A stretch of 64,000 nt of DNA from Enoplolaimus lenunculus (lineage: Eukaryota; Nematoda; Enoplea; Enoplida; Thoracostomopsidae): NCBI GenBank assembly GCA_030248215.1, contig JASANG010001414.1, forward strand, positions 582,501 to 646,500, written 5' to 3'. The notes beneath the pieces were generated by a model. That model ran no database searches and had not been told where the DNA came from. It saw only the letters and a program-made list of their open reading frames with translations. The position numbers and the translations under genes are program-made. Shown one piece after another: positions 12,893 through 30,900 of this stretch. The first letter of the stretch is position 1. Every line of letters begins with the position of its first letter.

Positions 12893-13807
12893 ACACGTTC
12901 TGGCCCTAGATATTACAATAGCGGGAAACATTTTGTCTGGGCGTTTATCCGCTGTCAATTTTCACTTTAACGAACTGTTTATTTTCACTACCAACTAGGT
13001 ACTCGCAGCCACAGTTTAAAATTATCTGTGTCAAGCCAAGAGGGTATTAGTTCTTAATAAATTTAATCTATTTTTATCGCGCTCATAGGTATGCGATCGC
13101 CGACAGACGCGATTTTCAGTAGTTAAGTTTTTATTTCAATTTCAGAAATTGCCAAAAAAACTGTTGTTAATGACAGAGAAATGTTAGAAAACACAAAAAT
13201 GCAAATTTAATTGAAGTGAAATATCCATGAAAAAAGGGCCACCGAAAGACTCCTCATCATGTGAAAAGCACATCGCTTTGTGAAATATACTCACTGTAAA
13301 ATATATTTATAATTAAGTTAAACTGTTGCCAAATTAAGTGTCGGTTTTACTTACTGTGGGCTTGGCAAAGTTTTACTTAATTTTAAGCAAAGACAAAATT
13401 CTTTATATATAATGTATATATATTTAAAAAGGGGGTCCCAATTTTGTGTCCGAATCAATAGCAGTCCGTATCCCTAATAAGAGTCCGTCAGCGGATAGAG
13501 TTCCTAAATCCTGATTAGAGTCCATAAATGTCAATTAACCCTAATTGTTGCTTATAAATGACTCCAGGACCAAATAACTTGAGTTCGACTGTTTAAAACG
13601 TACTTAAATTTTGAAAATACATTCCTAAGTATATCGTTGAATTATCGCTCAAGCTATTGACACAAGACAAATGAACGTTTAATTCAACGGATAATTGCAG
13701 TACCGGATATATATCAGTAAGGAAGGGCGGCCGAGCGTGGGTAAAAATAAGTAACAGTCCGTTGTGAGTATACGCGACTTGTGTATGCGCAGAGTGTGTA
13801 ATGTTAA

Positions 13808-14046
13808 CCCTTTCTCACATGAATATTTTCAATTTCCCCTGAGACCTACTTTTATGCTAGGATTTGAACTCCAGTGACTAGGAGTGGGAGGCGAATACCA
13901 TCACCACTCAGCTATAGGAGCCTGACGTTTGTGGTGATTAAGTACTATGTATACGTGTTGCAATTGTTAAACACAGTGCGATATATATTATTTAACGTAT
14001 ATACACTGCGCTGAGTTGCCTATAGGCAACTCAATGTGAGAAGGGG
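13808..14046 (+). mobile_element. piggyBac-like MITE carrying a tRNA-like segment, copy 1
   Basis: This 239-bp element has ends CCCTTTCTCACAT / ATGTGAGAAGGGG and is flanked by TTAA on both sides (13804-13807, 14047-14050). TTAA plus CCC termini are the piggyBac pattern. On the minus strand it carries 'gctcctatagctgagtggtg' with a good Pol III A box and a B-box-like 'gagttcaaatcc'. A subterminal palindrome reads gagttgcctataggcaactc. The matching empty TTAA site is preserved in the other arm of the palindrome at about 14706-14715. Confidence 0.88.
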
Positions 14047-14099
14047 TTAAGACATCTACATACTTGTTCATATATACCACCAGAAGAAATTAGGATATC

Positions 14100-14171
14100 G
14101 GCCGCGTGGTGTTATGGGTAGCGCGCTTGACTCGTGAGCGAGAGGTCCGAGGTTTCATTCCCGGCGTGGCC
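14100..14171 (+). tRNA. tRNA-like core of a repeat, left palindrome arm
   Basis: Seventy-two nt with acceptor halves GGCCGCG and CGTGGCC pairing fully (one G-T). The anticodon arm pairs except at its closing pair; the anticodon position would read CGT. The A box has one change and the B box two (GGTTTCATTCC), so Pol III activity is doubtful. Confidence 0.35.
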
Positions 14172-14408
14172 ATATCTTTCGGAAGAAATTAAGGGGCAAA
14201 ACAATAATATTCGCGGTACTTCGGAAAAAGATTCGTCCCGACCGTGCAGTTCTGACATCCGTAACCGAATAACAAGGGGGGTCTGGAGAGGCCAAATATA
14301 TCAGTCCCCCCTCTTATTCGGGTCAATACAGTAATAAAATAGTTAGTAAAATATAACTAAAGTATTTTAAATATATATAAATATATTATTTAAAATACTT
14401 TAGTTATA

Positions 14409-14502
14409 TTTTACTATTTTATTACTGTAGTGACCCGAATAAGAGGTGGGGACTGATATATATTTGGCCTCTCCACACCCCCCTTGTTATTCGGTTACGG
14501 AT
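14409..14502 (-). mobile_element. Family A MITE end, right palindrome arm
   Basis: The end 'ctgtagtgacccgaataaga' and 'ggcctctccacacccccctt' run to 'gttattcggttacgga', then switch to the tRNA-bearing repeat at the same join as in the left arm. It is the mirrored copy of 14262-14333. Confidence 0.85.
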
Positions 14503-14588
14503 GTCAGAACTGCACGGTCGGGACGACCCCTTCCTCCGAAGTACTGCGAATATATTTGATTTTTCTCCTAAATTTCTCCGAAAGATAT

Positions 14589-14660
14589 GGCCACGCAGGG
14601 AATCGAACCCCGGACCTCCCGCTCGCGAGTCAACCGCGCTACCCATTACACCACGCGGCC
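14589..14660 (-). tRNA. tRNA-like core of a repeat, right palindrome arm
   Basis: Perfect A box (TGGTGTAATGGG) and B box (GGTTCGATTCC), a fully paired T stem and a paired acceptor. The anticodon stem is poor, and the anticodon position would read CGC. It is the best-preserved of the three cores and the likeliest to attract Pol III, but its repeat context argues against a working tRNA. Confidence 0.4.
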
Positions 14661-15403
14661 GATATCATAATTTCCTCGGGTGGAATATGTGCACGAGTAT
14701 GTATGTGTTTTAACATTATATATATATTTATATATACATATATATAAATATATAAATATATACATATTGTTTTTACATAGTATAAGCATCGTTTCATCCA
14801 TTGATATTTGAACCCCAAATTCGCGTGCCAGAATCCGATTCAATCTCATAACATAAATAATCATCTTCAATTAAATTAAGAACTTCAAGGAACACCAAAT
14901 CTTATTGTCTTTCGAGTATCTGCCCAAACAAATATCATGGTACAACCGGAGATCTATCCGCGGTTCCAGCTACGACGGATGAACCTAGAACTCAGACTCC
15001 GTCAAAATTTTTGCCAGTGTTCCTTTTAGTTCCGCAGTAGCCTAGTCATATTTTTAACATTTTTATAATATAAAATTGTGCCTTTTGGCGAGTTTTTTTA
15101 TAACTTTGGGGTCAGTTTTCGACGGTTTCATTGTGAAATTGTTTCAAAACGCCAGCTTAAAACCAAGTTTTTGGGCATATTTGTAGATTACTGTGCAAAT
15201 TGGCAAATTCAACGCAAATTTTATTATACCCCTAAGATTTGCTTTATCCATGTGACTTCGGCTCCGGCTCCGATTTTTTCATTTTGGGTTCTAATTGTGT
15301 CCTAATTTATACAGTTTCAAGCCTATCTGTTGGCCAGCAATTCCTAAGCCTAAACCTAAGCCTAAAGATTAACCCTAAGCAACAACTTAAGGATCCGCCT
15401 ATC

Positions 15404-15752
15404 AGGGTGCAACCGGAATTCCGGCTCCGGTAGGAAAATCCGATATTTTTCAATATCCGGTTCCGGTAATATATCCGGAATTTTTTCACCGGAATTTTCG
15501 TGCGTGTTGCCGAAACTTTCAATTTGTGCCATACTCCATAATATATCATATGTTTCCACCTACTGCATTTGTTTCAGGAGTCTGGCATTTTAAATTGTGT
15601 GTTTACAGCATTAAAAGCGGTAAAATAGCGTTAAAAATAAATTTTCCGGTAACAAGTATTTTTTATTTTCCGGTCCCGGCTCCGGTTCCGGTTCTGGTAT
15701 TTTCTAACATTCCGGTTCCGGTATTTTATAATTCCGGTTGCACCCTGCCGCC
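15404..15752 (+). mobile_element. Family G MITE, complete copy
   Basis: Begins 'cagggtgcaaccggaattcc' and ends 'ttccggttgcaccctg'. The interior is rich in short CCGGNNCCGG phrases ('ccggttccggtaatat', 'tcccggctccggttccgg') that make each half partly self-complementary. It lies just downstream of the tubulin stop codon. Confidence 0.88.
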
Positions 15753-15821
15753 AAATAACTAAGCCTAGCGTAGAATTAAATAACTCGACGCGCTCCTAAA
15801 TATATTTGTACTCAACGGCAC

Positions 15822-23090
<7,269 letters not shown>

Positions 23091-23213
23091 CTAAAGTGAA
23101 AAAACTTCCTGTTGATGTTGGATATATTAAGAATGGAACGCAGTTTAATTTATTGGTCCGATTTTTTTGGACTTGTAGCGCATTAGAAATTTTCGCCAAT
23201 GTTAATTTAAGGG

Positions 23214-23388
23214 GCGTCCACGTTTCTGGTGGGTCCATAAAAGAGTTGGTTTAGAGATTCTAGATTACATTTTTTGATTAGGCTTAGGCTTAGGCTTAGG
23301 AACACATTTTTGCAACGCTTAGGCTTAGGCTTAGGCTTAGAAATACGCATAATCTACTGTTACGCCACTTAAAGTAACATTGGCCGAA
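23214..23388 (-). mobile_element. Family B MITE with perfect TTAGGC runs
   Basis: Two uninterrupted runs of TTAGGC (about three units each) lie between ends 'ggggcgtccacgtttctggt' and 'cttaaagtaacattggcc'. It lies just upstream of the first tubulin exon seen, in its promoter-side region. Confidence 0.8.
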
Positions 23389-24132
23389 AATTTTGTAATA
23401 TCATCAGCGGTGAGTGGATTTATTTCTTAATAATAGGGCCAACAATTTTTATTTCCAGTTCAAGCCATTTCTATACTAACAAAACCTATATTGGCTGCGA
23501 TTAAAACTTTCAACATAGAACCAGCTTGTTCAGTAAACACGGTTACCGTTGATTTATAAGGCAAATAAATTCAGCGGACTTTATCAAGCTATTGGATCTA
23601 GAAGTTTTCTAATTGCTTAGACTACAACTACGGTTTTAGCATTAGTCCAGCGGCGGATCTAGAAATTTTTAACGGGGAACGGGCCGACAAAATTTATGAA
23701 ACGCAATTTTTACTGTATGTCATATATCTGGGCCAATATTCAGAAGGGGAAAATAGGAAGGTGGGTATTTTAGCATTTTATCACAAACAAAAAATTTTCC
23801 ACAGAATTGCGCGCATTTGAAGAGTGCAGAGTTATTTTCATTTGACACTTTCTGCTTAATAGGTTACAATACCGTCGAAATAGATTGCATAAAAAAGAAA
23901 ATATATACATCAAACTGTTGTGTCTTTAAGAAGCTGTATTAAAACAATACTGCTTACATGCAATTTACGTAGTCAAGTCAACTTACACTTCGATTAAACA
24001 CCATCTTTATGCTAATTTAACTTGGTATAGAATAATTATTTCATTTTTCTAAAAAAGTTTTTTACATCTTAAGACCTTTTCACTAGATCGTATTAAACAA
24101 AGTCAAAAGGTAAGATGTTAATCCGATTGATC

Positions 24133-24329
24133 CATGTAAACATCACGGGTGGAACGTTTTTCTGCGCGACTCCAAAAGAGCGTTCTTATGCTTGTGGACT
24201 AAGGCTTTGACTTCGGCTTAGGTATAAGATCATTCTTATGCTTAGGCTAGGGTTATAAGCGTAAACTTAGGCCTAGAAATATGCTTATATATACTACATT
24301 TACGACCCTGTTATATACATTGGCTAACA
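24133..24329 (-). mobile_element. Family B MITE, diverged
   Basis: Left part 'tccatgtaaacatcacgggt' with 'ggaacgtttttctg', right end 'ccctgttatatacattggct'. The hexamer runs are mutated, suggesting an old copy. Confidence 0.65.
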
Positions 24330-24406
24330 TTCTAGAGACAGATCATTTGCGAATGAACCAAAAATCTGTTAAACCATGCGCTGAACAAGTGAACTTTTTA
24401 AAAAGG

Positions 24407-24561
24407 GACCCATGTAAATATCAGGAGCGGAACGTTTTTCTGCGGACTAGAAAAGAGTAAGCTTAAGTTTTAGAATAATTTTTTGCTTGGCTTTGGCTTA
24501 GGCTTAGGCTTAGGAATATGCTTATAATACTGTTCCGCCCCTGTTCTTTGCATTTGCCGGT
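24407..24561 (-). mobile_element. Family B MITE
   Basis: Ends 'acccatgtaaatatcaggag' and 'cgcccctgttctttgcattt'. The interior has 'ggcttaggcttaggcttagg'. The 155-bp length is typical of the GTAAA/TTTAC subfamily. Confidence 0.75.
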
Positions 24562-26516
24562 TAAGGTAATACTAAAAAGCGACAGATTGGCGTGTTAACG
24601 TTACCTTATATTATTTTCGGTGACAAATTGAAATTTTATATTGTAAATCGGTACACCATGGACTTACACATGAAAAAGTGTTTCTGAATTTATTAAGGAG
24701 AGTTTTTTCTGTGGCCAATCTGAACAGTTTACCTGATATTTAAGGCAATTTTTCTAAAAATAACTTTAAAACGTTTATTTTCAGACTTTATGTCAAAGCT
24801 TTTTTGAAACCTTTTCTGTTATAACAGAAATACTTTTCAAGTGCACCTTGTTAATTATATTTCTTTAATGTAAGAAATTTTTTTCTTTAATATCAGAAAT
24901 AGTATTTTGAGTGTAAGACATGCTGCGACTAATTTTGCATGAACTAACAATAAGATCGTTTAGCTGAAACATATTATTCCGGTAAAGACTTCTACCGTAT
25001 TTTGTTAAAATTCAAGAAAGTTTATGACGCCAATTACGTACTAAATAAATAATGAAACCATTATTGTTTCGCATTGTTTAGACGCTAATACTTAAATGTA
25101 TACAACTATCAACCGCAACGATCAAAGAGATAACTTTTCATGCAAATTATTTTCGCAAGCGACAAGAAAGTTAAGCTATAGCTAACGTTCAGCTCGAGTC
25201 GCTGAAATTTGGTAAAACATTTTTTACGAAATTTGAACGCGTCATGAGGCTAAATTATGACGGGAGACCATTTCAAGTAGACCCCTTAGGGTCCTTCGGC
25301 CTGCGTTTTATGCGGTGTTATAGTAGAGTGTGGACTCGCTACTGTTCATGAGCGTAGCCAACCGACGTTCGTGTGTTACCAACAACTAAAACTGTGGGTA
25401 AAATTCATAAAAGCTGGTTTTCCAATTGGCCACCTGCCTACGCGTTCGATACTGTTGCTTTATTATCAAGGCATTGGTGAAAAAGTTAGTCTAAAGCTTA
25501 AACTGACTCTATTACATCCCCGCCGGAAAACTATCCGGCCCTGTTATATACATGGGCCTCTAAACCTGTTGAGATGATACAACATTTTTCACTAAATTGC
25601 TACTTTTAGGGCAGTAACCGTATATTAAGCATATTTCTAAACTGAAATCGAAGCTTTTGTGTTGGAAAAAATTGCAAAACTAAGCCTAAGTTTAAGCCTG
25701 TTCAGATGTCACAACACCTTTCGCTAAATTCCAATAAACGCAATCCGGAATACTTCAGTCCTTTAGTGTTCTCTATGGTTGTCTTATTAAAATTTTCATG
25801 GGATGAACGCGGAAGTTGTAGCAGAATTTTCCAGCAACGTCAAAACTTTGCCAACAAGACAAAACTTTTTTAAACAAAGCTTAATCACCCCGTTGGCTGT
25901 GGGCCTTGAATGCTGTCTTTCGAGCGAACCAATTGGTATATGTATGAGTTTATTATTTGACTAAAAATTAACATTAAAAGAACGAAACGAATAATGTACA
26001 CAAAGTTTATAAAAGGCTGCTGTGCACAAACTCAAAAATTTTATTGTATGAAATATTTTTGTTGAGATTAATTTTTGAAATATGTCGAGAGGAAAGTCGA
26101 TCCTGGAAAGCCAGCGTAAATAGTTTCGCATATTTTTTTTCAAAAGTTCCAAACCCTTAATGATCAAGTTAGTGCAATCAGCCCTTAAAATATTAACGCA
26201 TAACGGAAACATAACGTAATAATATAAAACATATTAATATAATGTATACTAATGCGAAAATGCAAAAATTGAATGAAAATTTTTCACAAAGATTGAACGA
26301 CTTTTTAAGAACTGACACCATTCGAATTTGTGGAATATTAATTACCCATATATATTGAAAATTAATCCTTTAAATTTGCTAATCTTTCAAATTTAAGTAT
26401 AACAAATTTTATGCCTCCCGGTGGAGTAATAGTTTGAATTTTCAATATTCTAAAACCAGCCAAATAGCTATTTTTTGACATTCTTCTACACTGATTATAC
26501 AACTATTTAAACACTA

Positions 26517-26952
26517 TGGCCGTAACAGTCCTATAAGCATCTTCCTAAGTCTAATCCAATAGCCTATTCCAAAGCCTAAACATATTAAGGATAAGCTTTA
26601 TACGTAAGCCTAAGTCAGAGCAAAAAATTAGTCTCAAGTTTAAACGTACTCGTTTGCAGTCGTACGATAAAAACGGTTTTCCCCTAACCTATGCATGGGT
26701 CAAAGATAGGCGTTGAGTACAAAATGTAGATATATTTAAACGACAAATAAACATTGCGTTGACTATCGGCGCGCGCAAGCGCAACTTTAATACCATACTA
26801 AATTATGCGAATGCATTGAACACGGCTGTTACAGCAGTATAACCATATTCCTAAGCCTAAGTCTAAACTTAAGCCTATAAGCATAAGCGAAAGAATTATA
26901 AACCTAAGCCTAAGCAAAAAATAGTCTAAAGCTTAAAAGCTTCCCCTGATCA
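26517..26952 (+). mobile_element. Two family B MITEs in tandem
   Basis: Copies at about 26517-26702 ('ggccgtaacagtcctataag' to 'taacctatgcatgggt') and 26825-26952 ('cagcagtataaccatattcc' to 'gatcattgcatgggcc'). Both hold degraded CCTAAG runs and the 'caaaaaatagtctaaagctt' spacer. Confidence 0.65.
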
Positions 26953-27570
26953 TTGCATGGGCCCTAAATTTTTCTATGAACCCATAAAACCATGAAGGTA
27001 TTGAGCGAAAACAAATACTAAAACAAAAACAATGGCAGTGATTATCTATGATGCAACGTGAATTTCGCAAGAATAACTAACATTCAACGCTTCATTTCGA
27101 CTAATTTGGAAAGTTTTTAATTCGTCAAAATACGATGTCAACCAGCGTTGGTCATCTTGTAAACGGGAGATAAAAAAACTTAACCGAGATTTTCAATCAG
27201 GGTTTGAATATCATTTTAACAATTTTATGTAGTGTTTCACTCAAAATACGAAACAAATTATTATAACGACTAAAGCAAATTGTAATATTTCTATGACAGT
27301 TCAAAGGCGATTTGATCCGTTGCAATTGTTTCTGTGACGACGATAATTAACGAAATACCACCCCGAAATGTGATATAACTGTTTCAAGCCTACCGAACCT
27401 AATTTCTTGACAGCGAGGATAGGATCATTAATTAATTTTAATAGGTTTTACAATACAGAGAGCACTAAACATGCAAGCAAAACAAAACAACAGACACAAA
27501 TAAATTAAAATTGCCGTCGAAACAGAAATTAAGTGTGAGGTAAAAATTTATGATTTCAGCCAAAGTAAAA

Positions 27571-27748
27571 AAACAGGGCCGTAACAGTAGTTTCAGCATA
27601 ATTCTAAGCGTATGCCTAAGCCTAAGCGTAAAAATGAGCTTATACCTAAGTCTAAGTCCAAGTCTAAGCAAAAAAAGTTAGTCTAAAGATTAAGCTTATT
27701 TTATGGCAGTCCTGCAGAAAAACGTTCATCTCCTCATCTTCACATGGC
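27571..27748 (+). mobile_element. Family B MITE downstream of the modular gene
   Basis: 'cagggccgtaacagtagttt' at the left and 'catcttcacatggccc' at the right flank CCTAAG-derived runs. It lies about 250 bp past the stop of the modular secreted gene. Confidence 0.7.
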
Positions 27749-27992
27749 CCGTGACCTGCTAAAACATTCAGATTATTGGAAAATCCGCACGTGAGACAGA
27801 ACCTTAATAAGAACTGCGCTATGCTCGGCAATAGCGAACCGCAAACTATTAACATAGATTTTAGTTTTAAAATTTTAGACTTTAGAATTTTTAGTTTTTA
27901 ATTACAAAGTTATAAGCGTTGACTTCCATAAACACAAACAGACATGGTAAAGCGAGTACACTGAGTTATATCAAGAGTGGATGATGCATACT

Positions 27993-30900
27993 TCAACAAA
28001 AATGCGCAACTGGGCACAATCTGTGTAGGAAAGAATGTATCCGGCATGCGTTGCGTTTTTGGCCTGCACCCCTCTTAGTTATGAGGTATATCTTGTTCGA
28101 ACCATGGCACTGCATGCATACGGCATTACAAATGCCCTGGGTATAATTTAATTTAGAGGTCTGGCATGTGATAGGGGCCCCTGTACAAAGGGATTGGCTA
28201 AAAACGCAACGTCCGGTGGTACATTTTGTGCCACACAGGATTTGGTAGTTGCACACTTTTGTTAAAGAGTTTATCATCCGCTATTAATTATATCAATAGT
28301 TTAATAACAATGCTAGCACGCAAGGACTGGCTTGAGGTAACTTTCCATTGTTCTAAAAATAAAAAAATATGTTTTGCATCAGAAATCACAAGATCGGTAC
28401 AAGGAACGAGCAGTAAACAAAGAGTCAAACGTCGGTATGTACACTAATTAAGGTCATTTTCTTGCTAACTGTTCTAAACGCTGTGTTGGGTAAACTATTG
28501 GCTTGTCCCATTTCATAGAGAGATAACCTGTTTAAATTCCGTAAAATATGATAGACCCTAGTGAAGATTATTTTGCTTCACGACAGTTTTAAATACGAGA
28601 TTAGTAAGGTTCAGAATAAAAGCACAAACCAACCTATTTGATGGCAGCACAAAATCAGATTTTAGTACGCATTCTTTCAGCTTTGTCTTTAGCGTTGAAT
28701 GTTCAGGGCATTTTGTTACTAAAATTTAATATTTAACAAAGATTAACAAAGATATTTATATGTATATATATATTGTTTTCAAAATGATAAATGCTGATTG
28801 AAAATTTAACCAATTTTAAAATGAAGAAATATAATATTAGTAAACAAAACATTTGCCGTTAAAATTAACATTCGTTCAAGGCAACTGATTTTCCGAAACA
28901 ACTTTGTTTATTGCAATTTCAATTTTTGTTTCAAAACTGACCAACGAAAATTTAATCTCAAATACCAAATACAATTCAAAACAGTATTCCGATAACCCCA
29001 CATTCAGGGTATAAATCACCTGGTATGTCTCGATCGTTTTCGTACGCCGATTCGAGAGTTTAAAAACGACTTACCACAATGATGCTTAAATCGATAATAT
29101 TCTGACGCGCATGTGCACTGCTTTGTGCCGTGTGTAGGTGATTTTTGACATGACGCAAGACGGCAAGCGGCACCACACTGAATGTCATGTAGACAACCAT
29201 TGTCTCCCGGAGATAACACTAAAATCAACACTTTAACAAGCCAAACTAAACGATCCAAGGGCAGATTTAGACAGTCAGGTTAGGGAATAAAGTTTTAGCA
29301 TTTTCGCTGAAACAGAATCTAAAATCGTTTCAAGAAAAATTAGCGATGAGACTTCAACAAGCCAAACTAAAAGCTCAAAGGGCAAATTTAAAGAGTTAGA
29401 TTTGGCAATATAGTTGTATAGTATTTTTGCTGAAACAGAATCTAAAATTGTTTCTGAAAAATTAGCGATGTAGAATCCACTGCTTAACGAAAAAGCATAC
29501 ATGGCGCACCTGGCGTTCTAAAAGCAAGGCGGACACATACACTAGGGTACGATATGTGATAGCGGAAAAAACATTGCGAGCGATGCATATACGCGAGCCG
29601 ACAAGTGCAATTTAAATAGTTTGTAAGGTATAGGGACCTCACTATTTTCCCGTAAAATTTTCCATTCTATGTTACGCAAAATATTCTGACTTCGTCCCAA
29701 GTATAGAACAGGGCCGCAACAGTAGTATATGCATATTCCAAAGCCTAAGCCGAAGCCTAAGCCTAAGACTAAGCGTAAGGATGATCCTATTAAGCCTATT
29801 AAGCCTAAACCTATGCCTAAACAAAAAAGTTAGTCTAAAGTTTAAACTGACTCGATTGCAGCCCTGCGGGAAAACGATCCGGCTCTGATCTATACATGGT
29901 CCCAGTCTTCTGAAATGGGTGAGACGCCACGTTTCCCTGGCTTCTGCGCTGCTCGAATGTATTCACATGTTTTCATTTTATATAAAGCCTTATTATAAGA
30001 GCGAACAAGCGGCCAATGTAAAGAACAGGGGCGGAACCGTATTGTGAGCACATTCCTAAGCCTAAGCGTAAGAATGAGCATATTCCTAAGCCTAAGCCAA
30101 AACCTAAGCCTAAGCCTGAAGCAAAAAAATAGTCTAAAACTTAAGCTTACTCTATTGCAGTCCCACAGAAAAACGTTCCGCCCCTGATCTTTACATGGGC
30201 CGAACAAGCTATGCAAAAATTAAACTTTCACAAACGGTTGAACTATCTCGAAACATAAGGATTGCGTTATACTTGCCGCGCGCCGCCCGACGCCCCCTCG
30301 GCCGTCGCATGTCGCGGACGCCATCACACGCCACTAAATATAATTTTGAGTATATTTTTGTTAGCAACGCATAGCGGCGTGTGGCGGCGCCCGGCGGCGT
30401 TCGGCGGCGCCCGACGGCGTTCGGCGGCGTTCGGCGGCGCCCGACGGCGTTCGGCGGCGTTCGGCGGCGCCCGGCGGCGTTCGGCGGCGCCCGGCGGCGT
30501 TCGGTGGCGCCCGGCGGCGTCCAGCGCAGTAAACTAAAACTTACATGGAATGCAAATACCCTGTACGCACCACTCGCCCTTTACCCATGAACAATTTTTC
30601 TGCGATATGCATTTGTGCCAGCCAAAGTATGTCGCTTGTGGTAAACCTAAAATATATTTTATAGTTATAAAATAAACATATTGTAAGAAAAACTAAAAAA
30701 CACATTATTGCTATTTGTCTCGAATTTAATGGAGACAAACTTGTGTTTGTTTACAGAAAACTTTGCAGGCCAGTAGCCTGTTTACCTTGCTAGGGGGCTA
30801 AAAAATTTTCAGGAGGGGCATTGAACGGTGTTTAATGACTTGCAAGCAAGGTTGAATGTGTTCTAGGGGGCAAAAATTTGTCCGGGGGGAGGGGGACTCA

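Larger units (their letters stand above)
13765..14261 (+). repeat. tRNA-bearing interspersed repeat, copy 2, holding a MITE
   Basis: Leader 'gtgagtatacgcgacttgtg', then a MITE inserted at TTAA, then 'gacatctacatacttg', the tRNA-like core at 14100-14171, and a body ending 'gcagttctgaca'. The order matches the copies at 10.6 and 14.5 kb. Confidence 0.8.
13430..14333 (+). mobile_element. Family A MITE, copy 3, split by later insertions
   Basis: The left part (about 13430-13764) runs to 'aacagtccg', and the right part (about 14262-14333) resumes 'tccgtaaccgaataac' and ends 'gtcaatacagta'. Between them are the tRNA-bearing repeat and, inside that, a piggyBac-like MITE: three layers of nesting. 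The shared 'tccg' may be the target duplication of the middle insertion. Confidence 0.8.
13798..14718. repeat. Large inverted duplication (palindrome)
   Basis: Left arm is about 13798-14374 (about 330 bp without its MITE) and right arm about 14376-14718, meeting at an AT-rich centre with 'aaatatatataaatatat'. Each arm carries flank, tRNA-bearing repeat, the right end of a family A MITE and an 'aaaatactttagttatattt' tail, in mirror order. Arms differ at scattered positions, so this is an old or diverging fold-back and not an exact copy. Confidence 0.88.
23389..27992. other. Gene-free interval filled by family B copies and unassigned DNA
   Basis: No coding sequence is supported. Family B copies lie at about 24133-24329, 24407-24561, 25480-25560 (right end only), 26517-26702, 26825-26952 and 27571-27748. 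A family H-like scrap ('ccagcggcggatctagaaat') is at 23649-23800. The initiator-ATG exon and promoter of the tubulin gene should be somewhere upstream of 23090; I could not pick one ATG-GT site with confidence. Confidence 0.5.

Noticed and set aside
14100-14660. Functional tRNA genes
   Set aside because: Cores sit inside a repeated leader-body structure, stems have mismatches, and copies differ at the anticodon; kept only as tRNA-like cores.
30262-30590. Open frames rich in GGARRRSAAFGG in the GC-rich stretch
   Set aside because: They are translations of a 10-bp minisatellite inside a family D element; open in several frames at once, with no splice context.
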